Positions 45,215 to 53,720 of a stretch of DNA of 63,647 nt are shown here, in pieces. The DNA is from Bacteroidota bacterium (GTDB lineage Bacteria; Bacteroidota; Bacteroidia; B-17B0; Aurantibacillaceae). The DNA is taken from the NCBI GenBank assembly GCA_003153315.1, contig PLYA01000055.1, positions 36,866 to 100,512 on the forward strand, written 5' to 3'. Each line of letters starts with the position of its first letter. Position 1 is the stretch's first letter. The notes beneath the pieces were generated by a model. It was given only the letters and a program-made list of their open reading frames with translations, ran no database searches and was not told where the DNA came from. The translations under genes and the position numbers were made by a program.

Positions 45215-45943
45215 ATGAAAACAAAAAAGAAAAGACCGGATTGGATTCCGGCACAACTGCTAAGGTTCTTCCTATGGCAAGCAACCTTTATGACAGAGAT
45301 ACAAGACTCTGTAATAGGACCACTAACAGGCATCCCAACAGGTACGGGCAGTAAACTGGCAGCATTGCTAAGCCTGCAATCTGCCTACGTGGCGGCTTAT
45401 GGCTTAGCGCCCCCGCATACACACCCGGGCAAGGCATTAATTACGGCACGCAACAAGGCATCCAAGTTGTTTAAAAGCAGCATACGCCAAATTACGGCAC
45501 AATACATACGTCATAATGATGCCCTTACCGATTTGCAAAAAGAACAAATTGGCTTGCCTATTACCATAAATACAGGCACAAATGTTCATACCATATCTAC
45601 CTCTATAGTAGAGCGCGAGATGCCCGACTATCCGGCTATATCAGTAAAATCAAACTCGCCGGGTACCGTTACCTTTACTTTTGGTGAGTTGGGCACAAAA
45701 TCGCAAGGCGTAGAAGCCGGCATGCACCATATTTTAATACAATACATTATTACCGCTGCCAATGCCGCTGCACCTACCGGAGAGGATGTTTGCAACAAAC
45801 ACTTGGAAGCACAAAAATCTCCGTTCACCAAAGATGTAGCCAGAGAAACAGCCGGACAAAAATTATGGGGCTTTGCCGCCTGGGTAGATACCCGCGGGGT
45901 AATACATACCTGGAGCCCTGTGTTTAGTTGTATTATTACTTAG
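45215..45943 (+). CDS. Array-associated orphan-family protein (paralogue 2)
   Basis: A 242-residue protein with no signal peptide. It begins MKTKKKRPDWIPAQ, then an alpha-helical half (WQATFMTEIQ; GIPTGTGSKLAALLSLQSAY; SIRQITAQYIRHNDALTD), the turn GLPITI, and a beta half ending W-x2-AAWVDTRGVIHTWSP. The order matches the protein at 24423-25181 and a class of unnamed Bacteroidota proteins whose C-terminus resembles a fibronectin-III strand pattern. It is more G+C-rich than neighbouring genes. Array E lies just upstream. Function unknown. Confidence 0.75.
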   Translation: MKTKKKRPDWIPAQLLRFFLWQATFMTEIQDSVIGPLTGIPTGTGSKLAALLSLQSAYVAAYGLAPPHTHPGKALITARNKASKLFKSSIRQITAQYIRHNDALTDLQKEQIGLPITINTGTNVHTISTSIVEREMPDYPAISVKSNSPGTVTFTFGELGTKSQGVEAGMHHILIQYIITAANAAAPTGEDVCNKHLEAQKSPFTKDVARETAGQKLWGFAAWVDTRGVIHTWSPVFSCIIT

Positions 45944-46005
45944 TATATTTTTTCAAACAGGTATCGGAAACCGTCCAGTACCTGTTTTATACTATCTCCA
46001 TACAA

Positions 46006-46863
46006 TTACTTCTTTTTATTGCTATCAATAAGCTGTTGAGCTTGTTTTACAAAAGCATCGTCATCATCTGCCTTAGCCATGGTAATTACCTTTTGTGCCG
46101 AAGCATTAGCTCCGGTAACGTCTTTTAACTTAACCTGTATTTTAGCTTTCAGCATAATGGCCCAATAAGCTTTTGGGTTTATCTCTATAGCTTTGTTAAT
46201 CCAGGCAAGTGCCTGTTTCATATCCTTATCATTATCATAATAATAACTGGCAGCCTGATAATAGGGGCGCTTATCCGTTGCCATAGTTGCATCAATGTTC
46301 TTCATCACTTTAGCATCAATATCAGCTGTAATGATAAATGCCACGCGGGTTTGCTCCCAAAGTAATTCCATACCGGCAGAAGTAGGTGCTATATCAAACA
46401 TATTAAAAGTAAACGATTCTACTTTGTTGGTTAGTGCAGTAGTTTTTACTTTAAAACGCAGGTAATCTTCTTCCTGTTTATATCCATCAGAACCCCATAA
46501 GGTAAGGTTCTTGTTCAGTATAATAGTCCACTCATCCTTATCAGGAATAGTATAAAAGGCATAGGTTCCTGCAGGTACAGGATTGCCATCTAACTTCACA
46601 TCCTCACCAAACGTAATTTTGGTAGAAGCATTGGCACCCGTGCGCCACACTTTGCCAAAAGGAACCACATCTCCATATATAGTTCTACCTTTTACGCCCG
46701 GACGAGAATACTCAACGGTAACTTCGGCTAATCCAACACTTTGTTTAATAGTTGCTGCAGGGCTTGGTGCCGGAACTTTTAGTTGTTGTGCCTTAGTGGT
46801 AAAACCAATTACACTTAATAATACAATGGCAAATGTGCCAATTACATTCTTTGTTTTATTCAT
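46006..46863 (-). CDS. DUF2911 domain protein with TPR-like C-terminus
   Basis: A 285-residue exported protein: signal peptide (VIGTFAIVLLSVIGFTTKAQ), then the DUF2911 signature VEYSRPGVKGRTIYGDVVPF, followed by GKVWRTGANA, and DGNPVPAGTYAFYTIP (about 40-120). The C-terminal 85 residues (DKDMKQALAWINKAIEINPK, AYWAIMLKAKIQVKLKD) form TPR-like helices. Common in Bacteroidota with unknown role. Its start is at the edge of the 57-bp leader repeat. Confidence 0.88.
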   Translation of the reverse strand: MNKTKNVIGTFAIVLLSVIGFTTKAQQLKVPAPSPAATIKQSVGLAEVTVEYSRPGVKGRTIYGDVVPFGKVWRTGANASTKITFGEDVKLDGNPVPAGTYAFYTIPDKDEWTIILNKNLTLWGSDGYKQEEDYLRFKVKTTALTNKVESFTFNMFDIAPTSAGMELLWEQTRVAFIITADIDAKVMKNIDATMATDKRPYYQAASYYYDNDKDMKQALAWINKAIEINPKAYWAIMLKAKIQVKLKDVTGANASAQKVITMAKADDDDAFVKQAQQLIDSNKKK

Positions 46864-46917
46864 TTATTCGTTCTTTTAGTTATTATTTAATTATACTCAT
46901 GTATTCGCTTCGCTCGG
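46861..46917 (-). repeat. 57-bp dispersed leader repeat, copy 2
   Basis: It differs from 3973-4029 at three positions only (54 of 57 identical). On the minus strand it runs from CCGAGCGAAGCGAATACATG to the ATG of the DUF2911 gene. Here it is the 5' leader of a single gene, whereas copy 1 is inside an operon. Confidence 0.85.
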
Positions 46918-47036
46918 TTGTATATTTTTAAAAAGAGAGTAAAACTAATTATTTTATACATTCAAAAAGCTTTTTGTTTTAATAGATAAAATAGAAGAAC
47001 ATCTCTTATATTCGTACTACAAAAAAACAGAAAATT

Positions 47037-47693
47037 ATGAATACAAAAAAAATAGGCGTGCTTGGCTCGGGTATTGTGGGTCAGGTATTAGCCAGCGGGT
47101 TTCTTAAACATGGTTATGAAGTTATGATAGGCACAAGCAATGCATCAAAACTTAAAGATTGGGAAACCAAAAATAACTTCAGGGCCAAAGTTGCCACGTT
47201 TGAAGAGGTGGCTAAAGCCTCTGATATTATTGTATTGGCAGTAAAAGGGCATGCTGCCGAAGAAGTATTAAAACTGGCAGGTATTAATAACCTTAACGGT
47301 AAAACCATTATAGATGCCACTAACCCAATTGATGAAAAAAACCCTCCGGTAAATGGGGTATTGCATTTTTACACCAATTTAAACAGCTCTTTAATGGAAC
47401 ATTTGCAACTGCTTGCACCTAAAGCAAATTTTGTGAAGTCGTTTAGTTGTGTGGGCAATGCATTTATGGTTAACCCCGATTTTAGTGGTGTAGAACCTAC
47501 CATGTTTATTTGCGGAAACAATGAAGAAGCAAAAAAACAGGTTACACATATCCTCGATCAGTTTGGTTGGGAAACCGAAGATATGGGTAAAGTAGAAGCT
47601 GCCCGTGCTATTGAACCTTTATGTATGCTTTGGTGCATTCCGGGGATGCTGCGCAACCAATGGTCGCATGCATTTAAATTACTTAAAAAGTAA
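47037..47693 (+). CDS. NAD(P)-binding F420 reductase-like oxidoreductase
   Basis: A 218-residue protein with the N-terminal dinucleotide loop GVLGSGIVGQVLASGFLKHG (residues 7-26) and MIGTSNASKL. The fold matches NADP oxidoreductases of the F420-dependent type (NPIDEKNPPVNG; AFMVNPDFSG). F420 itself is not expected in this phylum, so the cofactor and substrate are unknown. Convergent with a WbqC-like gene, 1 bp apart. Confidence 0.85.
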   Translation: MNTKKIGVLGSGIVGQVLASGFLKHGYEVMIGTSNASKLKDWETKNNFRAKVATFEEVAKASDIIVLAVKGHAAEEVLKLAGINNLNGKTIIDATNPIDEKNPPVNGVLHFYTNLNSSLMEHLQLLAPKANFVKSFSCVGNAFMVNPDFSGVEPTMFICGNNEEAKKQVTHILDQFGWETEDMGKVEAARAIEPLCMLWCIPGMLRNQWSHAFKLLKK

Positions 47694-47694
47694 T

Positions 47695-48297
47695 TTACAA
47701 ATAGTCTTTAGCATTAGGTCCGGTATTAAAAAGCAAATCAATACTACTTAGGTTTGCTTTAAAAGGCTGCCCTTCATTAAACAATTGGGGGTAGGGAATG
47801 AATATAGCTTCTTCTATGTCTTTTTTAGGGTGAATGGTATTTCTGTAATCATTGGTATAACCTGATACATCATATATTTCGGTAAATCTTATTTCATTAT
47901 TCAATTTGAATTTTTTCATCAACAAAGAAATCAACTCCATATTATAATCAAACAAAAATTCATATTTCCTTTGATAGAAAGGCTTTAGTTCGTCAGCATA
48001 ATAAATAAAGTAAGGTGTATTGCGATAAGCACTTTCAATGGTTCGCCAATGCTGTTGTTGCCATTTTTCATCATAAGAAATTTTTACATCATTGATACAT
48101 TGCTTATCATGAGTGGCAACAACAGGAATGCTTAATGATAAAACTCCGTTAGCGCCAAACACATTACAACGGTTACGATAACTTTGTTTTACATAATGTT
48201 CACACTTCTCTAAATAAATGCTATCCGCCTGTTTTATTTTTTGAAACCAGGCAACAGGGGGCAAATAAGCAATGCTAAGAATGGGTTCCTGTGGCAT
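47695..48297 (-). CDS. WbqC-family protein
   Basis: A 200-residue protein with the family start LSIAYLPPVAWFQKIKQADS, then YRNRCNVFGANGVLSLSIPV and YRNTPYFIYYADELKPFY. WbqC-like proteins are found in O-antigen and glycan loci and elsewhere; activity is unproven. It is the last of three minus-strand genes after queD and a 76-residue gene, 9 bp apart. Confidence 0.88.
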   Translation of the reverse strand: MPQEPILSIAYLPPVAWFQKIKQADSIYLEKCEHYVKQSYRNRCNVFGANGVLSLSIPVVATHDKQCINDVKISYDEKWQQQHWRTIESAYRNTPYFIYYADELKPFYQRKYEFLFDYNMELISLLMKKFKLNNEIRFTEIYDVSGYTNDYRNTIHPKKDIEEAIFIPYPQLFNEGQPFKANLSSIDLLFNTGPNAKDYL

Positions 48298-48306
48298 GAA
48301 TAAATT

Positions 48307-48537
48307 TTAGAAAGCTGCCTTGTATTGCAAATACATTTCGTTGAAACGCTTACGCACCGCATCAATAAAATCAGGAGTTATTATTTGTTTAAGAGCCTCT
48401 ATACTTTTTACTTCGGCTATATCAAACTTAAAAACCTGTTCCATCATGGCTGCTTCAAACTTCACCAAATATTTATCATTCATCTGAAAGATGCTTATTT
48501 GCAAAGCAGGATGCGGAATGGTATCAACAATTCTCAT
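48307..48537 (-). CDS. Small conserved-type protein of unknown function
   Basis: A 76-residue soluble protein (MRIVDTIPHPALQISIFQMN) ending in a predicted helix (FIDAVRKRFNEMYLQYKAAF). No domain recognised. Short gaps on both sides (12 bp after queD, 9 bp before wbqC-like) and a good operon fit support it as a gene. Confidence 0.7.
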   Translation of the reverse strand: MRIVDTIPHPALQISIFQMNDKYLVKFEAAMMEQVFKFDIAEVKSIEALKQIITPDFIDAVRKRFNEMYLQYKAAF

Positions 48538-48549
48538 AGTAGTATCATA

Positions 48550-48963
48550 CTAACTCCCGAAATACTCTACGTAATTATTTTCTGTTTCGCACAGTTTAAT
48601 ACCATGCAGCTTGGCACCCAGCTTTTCTATTTTAGGAGTGAGTATATTAAAGATGGCAATGGCTACATTTTCGGTACTCGTCATAACACCTTGTAAAAAG
48701 TCTACATCTAAATTCAGATTCTTGTGGTCAAGCTTATCACAAATCTCTGTTCTGATAAGTGTACTTAAATCTTTCAGGTTAATAATAAAACCTGTCTCCG
48801 GATTTGTTTTTCCCTTTACCGTAACATACAATTCGTAGTTATGTCCGTGCCAGTTAGGGTTGGCACATTTGCCAAATACCTCCATGTTTTTCTCATCGCT
48901 CCATTCAGTATTATAAAGCTTGTGGGCGGCGTTAAAGTGTTCTTTGCGGGTAATAAAAAGCAT
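48550..48963 (-). CDS. queD: 6-carboxytetrahydropterin synthase (QueD)/6-pyruvoyl-tetrahydropterin synthase family
   Basis: A 137-residue enzyme. FNAAHKLYN (about 10) and NPNWHGHNYELYVTVKG (about 33-49) carry the three zinc histidines; LDHKNLN with the catalytic His-Asp and the C-terminal Glu (KLCETENNYVEY) are present. In bacteria this usually makes the queuosine precursor CPH4; a pterin role cannot be excluded. First gene of a three-gene operon. Confidence 0.9.
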   Translation of the reverse strand: MLFITRKEHFNAAHKLYNTEWSDEKNMEVFGKCANPNWHGHNYELYVTVKGKTNPETGFIINLKDLSTLIRTEICDKLDHKNLNLDVDFLQGVMTSTENVAIAIFNILTPKIEKLGAKLHGIKLCETENNYVEYFGS

Positions 48964-48978
48964 AGTTCAATTATTGCA

Positions 48979-49008
48979 CAAATATACCATTCCGCTTTAC
49001 TATATTTG
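48979..49008. promoter_or_regulatory. Divergent -7 elements for queD and mqnB
   Basis: Two perfect TAnnTTTG matches point in opposite directions in a 77-bp gap. TATATTTG lies on the minus strand (48986-48979), about 16 bp before queD. TATATTTG lies on the plus strand (49001-49008), about 32 bp before mqnB. No clear -33 partner is visible. Confidence 0.5.
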
Positions 49009-49040
49009 TATTTCACATTGAAATTAGTTTGAAATAGTAT

Positions 49041-49694
49041 ATGAATATATTAATCGTATCTGCTACTCCATTTGAAATAACTCCTTTATTAAAAGAGATT
49101 AATGCAGATATGGAAGGCAAAATAATATCTTCCTATAACTATAATCAACATGAAATTACTATTTTAATTACCGGGGTTGGTATTGCACGCACAAGCTTTT
49201 ATTTAGGAAAATATCTCAGCGATAAATATGATATAGCTATTAATGCAGGAATATGCGGAAGTTTTAATTACACACTTTCTATCGGAGAAGTAGTACGTAT
49301 AGATGAAGATTGTTTTGCTGATTTAGGCGCAGAAGATGATGAGCAATTTTTATCTATTGAAGAACTTAAGTTACTGGGTACTTACCACATAAAGAATACC
49401 GTTATTTTTGACCATACATACTTACACGGTTTAAAAAATGTAAAAGGAGCTACGGTAAACACTACACACGGCAACATAAATAGTATAGAAAAGTTTATAT
49501 CACATACAAAAGCAGATGTTGAAAGCATGGAAGGGGCAGCCTTTTTATTTGCGTGCAATCAGGCACAAATAAAATGTTTGCAAATACGCGCTATATCTAA
49601 TTATGTTGAGAAACGTGATAGAAACAAATGGAATATCCCTTTAGCTATTGAAAGACTTAATACCTTTTTAATAGGCTTTATTAAGGTTTTTTAA
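49041..49694 (+). CDS. mqnB: Futalosine hydrolase
   Basis: A 217-residue nucleoside-phosphorylase-fold protein. ILIVSATPFEITPLL at the start, LITGVGIARTSFYLGKYL (about 50), INAGICGSFN and the nucleoside-binding DVESMEGAAFLFAC (about 155), with ISNYVEKRDRNKWNI near the end, fit MqnB. It removes hypoxanthine from futalosine in the alternative menaquinone pathway. Other mqn genes are not in the window. Confidence 0.9.
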   Translation: MNILIVSATPFEITPLLKEINADMEGKIISSYNYNQHEITILITGVGIARTSFYLGKYLSDKYDIAINAGICGSFNYTLSIGEVVRIDEDCFADLGAEDDEQFLSIEELKLLGTYHIKNTVIFDHTYLHGLKNVKGATVNTTHGNINSIEKFISHTKADVESMEGAAFLFACNQAQIKCLQIRAISNYVEKRDRNKWNIPLAIERLNTFLIGFIKVF

Positions 49695-49720
49695 CACGCT
49701 ATTCTTTATTTTTAAAAAGT

Positions 49721-49737
49721 TTGGCACGCTTATTGTA
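49721..49737 (+). promoter_or_regulatory. Possible sigma-54 (-24/-12) promoter
   Basis: TTGGCACGCTTATTGTA agrees with TTGGCACG-N4-TTGCW at all fixed positions except one (T instead of C in the -12 element). The expected start near 49748 is about 17 bp before the small Lys-rich gene. A TATAAT hexamer 16 bp after TTGGCA is an alternative reading as a vegetative-type promoter. Confidence 0.45.
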
Positions 49738-49764
49738 TATGGTATAATAACCAAAACAAAACAA

Positions 49765-49980
49765 ATGAAAAAAATAAGTGTAATGGTAGTAGCAGTGCTT
49801 TTTAGCGCTAGCATGTTTGCCAATGGAGCAGGCCTACCAAAAAAAGGAACAACAGTTAACGGTCACAAACCTAAAACTGAAATCAAAAAAGAACACAAAC
49901 AAAAAGACAAAGTGAAAGGTGCTTCTAAAGAGAAGCCCTCTTCTAAAAAGTCTTCCAAAAAACCTGCTGAGAAAAAATAG
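49765..49980 (+). CDS. Small secreted Lys-rich protein
   Basis: A 71-residue protein with a signal peptide (MKKISVMVVAVLFSASMFAN, cleavage about 20-22) and a mature tail of mostly Lys, Pro and Ser (KSSKKPAEKK). No fold is predicted; the protein is probably disordered and strongly basic. It has its own promoter-like sequence and a terminator directly after it, so it is a separate transcription unit. Confidence 0.75.
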   Translation: MKKISVMVVAVLFSASMFANGAGLPKKGTTVNGHKPKTEIKKEHKQKDKVKGASKEKPSSKKSSKKPAEKK

Positions 49981-49996
49981 GTTTGTATGAGTCTTT

Positions 49997-50029
49997 AAAA
50001 AAGCATGTGAGTAATCGCATGCTTTTTTT
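49997..50029 (+). terminator. Rho-independent terminator
   Basis: Perfect 11-bp arms AAAAAAGCATG and CATGCTTTTTT flank a 10-nt loop and end in T7. It follows the Lys-rich gene by 17 bp and argues that the next gene starts downstream of it. Confidence 0.85.
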
Positions 50030-50051
50030 ATGTGTTATATTTGACCGATTT

Positions 50052-51098
50052 TTGAAAGTCTCTTACGCTCCATATTCACTTCAGTTTAAACACCCATTTG
50101 GTCTTGCCTATGGCACAAGAAAAGCAACAGAAGTTGTATATGTGAAACTTGAATCCGATGGTTTTACCGGATATGGTGAAGCAGCTTTACCTCCTTATTT
50201 AGCTGAAACGCAAACTTCAGTTATAGACTTTCTAAATAAAGCAGCTGTTATTTTAAAGAATTACAAATTACCGTTTTCAATGGAGGAAATTATATCCGCC
50301 ATTGGTACTATTTCTCCAAACGACAATGCAGCAAAAGCTTGTATTGATATTGCCTTATATGATTTGCTGGGGAAATCCCTAAACAAAGCTGTTTATACTT
50401 TATTAGAGTTAGATAAACCTCAACCCAAAAACACGTCGGTTACTATAAGTATAGGTGAATTAAATTTAATTCCTGATAAACTGAAAGAGCTTGAGGAATA
50501 CAAAATATTAAAAATAAAGCTAGGGAATAAAGGAGATAAGGAAATTATTCGATGTGTTAGAGAATATACAGATAAGCCATTAGTTGTTGATGTAAATCAA
50601 GGATGGACAGATAAATATATGGCTTTAGAAATGATAGAATGGTTAAACAACCAAAACGTATTGTTTGTTGAACAACCTCTACCTAAAAATATGTTTGATG
50701 AAATGGTATGGTTAACTGAACGAAGTCCTATTATAACTATTGCCGATGAAAGTACGTTGCGTTTCAGCGATTTGGATAAAATTATCGGTCGTTTTAATGG
50801 CATAAATTTAAAACTGATGAAATGCACCGGGCTTTTTGAAGCAGTTAAGATTGTAAAGTATGCCAAAGAAAAGAAATTGAAAATAAATATAGGTTGTATG
50901 TCAGAAAGTTCTTGCGGAGTTTCTGCTGCTGCTCAACTGATGGAAAGTGCTGATTGGATAGATTTAGATGGCCCTTTACTTATTAAAAACAATCCTTTTT
51001 TCGGCGTTACTTTTAATAAAGGTAAGCTTCAATTAAATAATTTATTGGGTACGGGAGCAATCTTAATAAATAAAAATCTGAATTTTACGGAAGTATAA
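50052..51098 (+). CDS. Dipeptide epimerase (enolase superfamily, muconate-lactonizing group)
   Basis: About 348 residues from a TTG at 50052, giving the family-typical start MKVSYAPYSLQFKHPFG. An upstream open frame extends through a terminator and is not used. Catalytic elements: KIKLG (KxK region, about 152), VVDVNQGW (first metal Asp, about 180), FVEQPLP (Glu), ADES (Asp), and NLKLMK (second Lys, about 255). Such enzymes epimerise L-Ala-D/L-Glu or other dipeptides, often from peptidoglycan. Confidence 0.88.
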   Translation: MKVSYAPYSLQFKHPFGLAYGTRKATEVVYVKLESDGFTGYGEAALPPYLAETQTSVIDFLNKAAVILKNYKLPFSMEEIISAIGTISPNDNAAKACIDIALYDLLGKSLNKAVYTLLELDKPQPKNTSVTISIGELNLIPDKLKELEEYKILKIKLGNKGDKEIIRCVREYTDKPLVVDVNQGWTDKYMALEMIEWLNNQNVLFVEQPLPKNMFDEMVWLTERSPIITIADESTLRFSDLDKIIGRFNGINLKLMKCTGLFEAVKIVKYAKEKKLKINIGCMSESSCGVSAAAQLMESADWIDLDGPLLIKNNPFFGVTFNKGKLQLNNLLGTGAILINKNLNFTEV

Positions 51099-51117
51099 TT
51101 TGTTCCTTTTGTAAAAA

Positions 51118-52503
51118 TTATTCATAAAGTTCGTATGTATATTTTATAATTTCAGGCTCGCCAAGTGAGTAGTAATCTACTGTCTCCACTTTATTTCCAT
51201 TATAATCATAACGATATGTTTTCTTACCATCCATTCTTCCTTCAGCATTATACCATTCTTCCTTAACCAAATTTCCTTTTTCATCATACATAAAATTCTT
51301 TTTCCCTTCCATTTTATTAGCCTGATTATATGATTCTGTCTTTACTAAATGCTTTTTATCATCATAATGAAAAGTATTTCTATAAGACATTTTATCCTCT
51401 GAATTATATTCAAGTTCTTCTATCATATTTCCTTTTTCATCATACTTATAAATATTTTTAGAAGAGATACTCACATACGAATTAAATCTTGCTTCGTCAG
51501 TTATTTTTCCTTTTTCATTATACTTACAACTATATTTATAGAATATGGTGCCATCGGGATTATATATTATTTCTTCTATATTATTTCCTTTCTCATCATA
51601 TTTATAGGTCCATCTATATTTAATTTTGTGATTTGTACTAAATGAATTTTTTTCGATTTTCTGGCCTTTCTCATTATACTTATAGGTATAGTTGTAAAAA
51701 CTGCTACCATCCGGATTTTGATTTAACATCTCAGTAGAGTTCTCACTTTCATCTACAGTATTAGAAGGTTTATAGTCCGAACTGTTTTTTGAATAATATG
51801 TGCCTTCTTCTACCAGGTTTCCCTCATCATCATATTTATTAAAATTTTTAGAAGAAACAATAAGGTAAGAATAAACTATTTCATCCGTTTTATTTCCTTT
51901 ATTATCAAAAGTATAATTATGCTTAAAAGCCGGGCTACCATCTGAATTAAATCTTGATTTTTCTATCAAGTTCTTTCTACTATCATAACTAAAAACATCT
52001 TTTGAAGATAGACTCCCGTCAGCCAAATATTCCGATTTTTCTATATTATTCCCATTATCATCATAACTAAATGTACATTTATTTTTAACGTTTCCATCTG
52101 TACTGTATTCTATTTCCTCTGTTTGATTTTCCTTATCATCATATTTATATCCCCTTTTTGAAGCGATACTTCCATCCAATTTATAAGTTAACTGTTCCAT
52201 TTTTTTTCCTTTATCATCGTATTTATAACTTACTTTATCGTCAACTTTTCCATTTGAGTAATAGGTAATTTCTTCGGTGCAATTTCCATTGTTATCATAA
52301 GTTTTCTGGGAATATTTATATCCATCCTGATCATATTTACCAAATACAGATTTCCATTCGATTACAAATTTAATTTTTTTTGATTTTACAACCTCAGTGA
52401 TTGTTTCCTTATCTTGCAATGGTTTTTGAGCATAACAAAATGAATTATTACTTATAATCACAAGTATAGTCAGAACAACTAACTTTAAATATTTTACTTT
52501 CAT
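51118..52503 (-). CDS. Secreted YD-type repeat protein
   Basis: A 461-residue protein: signal peptide (VVLTILVIISNNSFCYAQ), then about 15 repeats of roughly 24 residues with the pattern YKYDDKGNxxE-x-x-x-Y-x-x-DG-x-x-x-K (for example YKYDEKGNNIEEIIYNPDG). The pattern resembles RHS/YD and MORN-like repeats that form extended beta structures. There is no toxin or RHS-core domain. Function unknown; possibly a cell-surface or periplasmic binding protein. Single gene. Confidence 0.8.
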   Translation of the reverse strand: MKVKYLKLVVLTILVIISNNSFCYAQKPLQDKETITEVVKSKKIKFVIEWKSVFGKYDQDGYKYSQKTYDNNGNCTEEITYYSNGKVDDKVSYKYDDKGKKMEQLTYKLDGSIASKRGYKYDDKENQTEEIEYSTDGNVKNKCTFSYDDNGNNIEKSEYLADGSLSSKDVFSYDSRKNLIEKSRFNSDGSPAFKHNYTFDNKGNKTDEIVYSYLIVSSKNFNKYDDEGNLVEEGTYYSKNSSDYKPSNTVDESENSTEMLNQNPDGSSFYNYTYKYNEKGQKIEKNSFSTNHKIKYRWTYKYDEKGNNIEEIIYNPDGTIFYKYSCKYNEKGKITDEARFNSYVSISSKNIYKYDEKGNMIEELEYNSEDKMSYRNTFHYDDKKHLVKTESYNQANKMEGKKNFMYDEKGNLVKEEWYNAEGRMDGKKTYRYDYNGNKVETVDYYSLGEPEIIKYTYELYE

Positions 52504-52580
52504 AACAAGCTACAGGTTTTAACAAATTAAATTAAAAAAGTGGTTAAGTTAATATTAAATTGTTAAAAAAAATTTAAGTC

Positions 52581-53540
52581 CTAAGCTGATTGCCATTTAT
52601 AATAATGTAAATCGCGGGATACCTTGCCATCATCATAAAAGTTCATTACGGAAAAAGAAGGCGCAAACTGATGATGATTTCCTTTCCACCACGAACCACT
52701 AACAGCCCCATTGCAATAATAATCAACCCCCAAGTAATTTACATGATCAATCATATGTATATGTCCGCTTAGGCAGGCTTTTATAGCCGGGTATTGATAA
52801 AAAAGTGCGGTAAGTTCTGCCGCATCAGCGTGCAAACAGTTGTTAGGAATGCTCCAATGAGTTTTATCTTTATTACCATCAAACAAAGTACAAACAGCTA
52901 AAACAGGCACATGGGTAACAATACATATAAATAAATCTTTCGGGGTATTTTGTAATTCATCTTTTAACCATTGCATTTGTTCTTCATCTAATTCGGCATA
53001 GTATCCGGGAATAGAATTTTTAGCTCTGATACTATCCAATACTATAAACTTCCACTTGCCATGTTGCACAGAATAGTAAGGTGTTTTCATTTTATATTCA
53101 TCCATGGCAGTTTGTTTACTTTCATCTTCAAATGAAGTGGAAAGCGGCCAACCATATAAATCATGATTACCAATACAGTGACGAACGGGAATAGAATTAT
53201 CAGCAGCAAGTATATCGTGAAAAAGGCCCCATTGTTTTTTTATTTTTTCTTTAGAAAAGGTAAAAGCAGCATTCATAATAGCATCACCACCATTAAGAAT
53301 CATATCAGGTTTTTGAGCTAATGAGTTTACGGCGTGAAGACAGGAAGCAAAACCCTTTTCAGCAACTAATCCACTTTGGATATGGATATCGGTTAAGTGC
53401 GCCACTCGGAAAGGCTTGGAAGAAACCTTTTCCTCATCGAAAGAACTTAAAAGACTTGATGCAGAAGCTTTCGAGCTAAGCATCGCCAAAGAAGATGCCC
53501 CTATGAGTTTAAGAAAATTTTTTCTGTTTAGTTTTTCCAT
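52581..53540 (-). CDS. Exported metallophosphoesterase
   Basis: A 319-residue calcineurin-type phosphoesterase. The N-terminal region (MEKLNRKNFLKLIGASSLAM) has an RK-containing helix like a twin-arginine or Sec signal. Metal motifs in order: HLTDIHIQ (about 49), NGGDAI (about 83), GNHDLYG (about 122), VTHVPV (about 208) and LSGHIHMIDH (about 260). Substrate unknown (phosphodiester or phosphomonoester). Confidence 0.87.
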   Translation of the reverse strand: MEKLNRKNFLKLIGASSLAMLSSKASASSLLSSFDEEKVSSKPFRVAHLTDIHIQSGLVAEKGFASCLHAVNSLAQKPDMILNGGDAIMNAAFTFSKEKIKKQWGLFHDILAADNSIPVRHCIGNHDLYGWPLSTSFEDESKQTAMDEYKMKTPYYSVQHGKWKFIVLDSIRAKNSIPGYYAELDEEQMQWLKDELQNTPKDLFICIVTHVPVLAVCTLFDGNKDKTHWSIPNNCLHADAAELTALFYQYPAIKACLSGHIHMIDHVNYLGVDYYCNGAVSGSWWKGNHHQFAPSFSVMNFYDDGKVSRDLHYYKWQSA

Positions 53541-53720
53541 GTTTTAATGGTGTTGTTTATTTAATGCAAACGTAGACTTGTAATGTTAACTGAAGGTTAA
53601 GGGAATGTTATCAAATAGTGATTTATTAACTTTAGTTTGTTTATTAGAGGTGATTGCATTTTCTTCCTTATATGTTATGAGGCAAAATGTGTAAGTTTAC
53701 AGGCAACCCCTTAAATTTAA

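Noticed and set aside
44966..45256. Minus-strand 96-residue frame over array E
   Set aside because: It runs through the array and overlaps the real gene start at 45215 in antisense.
47037..47693. A true F420-dependent enzyme
   Set aside because: The fold label is only family-level; nothing suggests F420 synthesis in this phylum.
49983..50051. N-terminal extension of the dipeptide epimerase (ATG at 50019 or earlier)
   Set aside because: A strong terminator hairpin lies in this stretch, and the family start matches the TTG at 50052.
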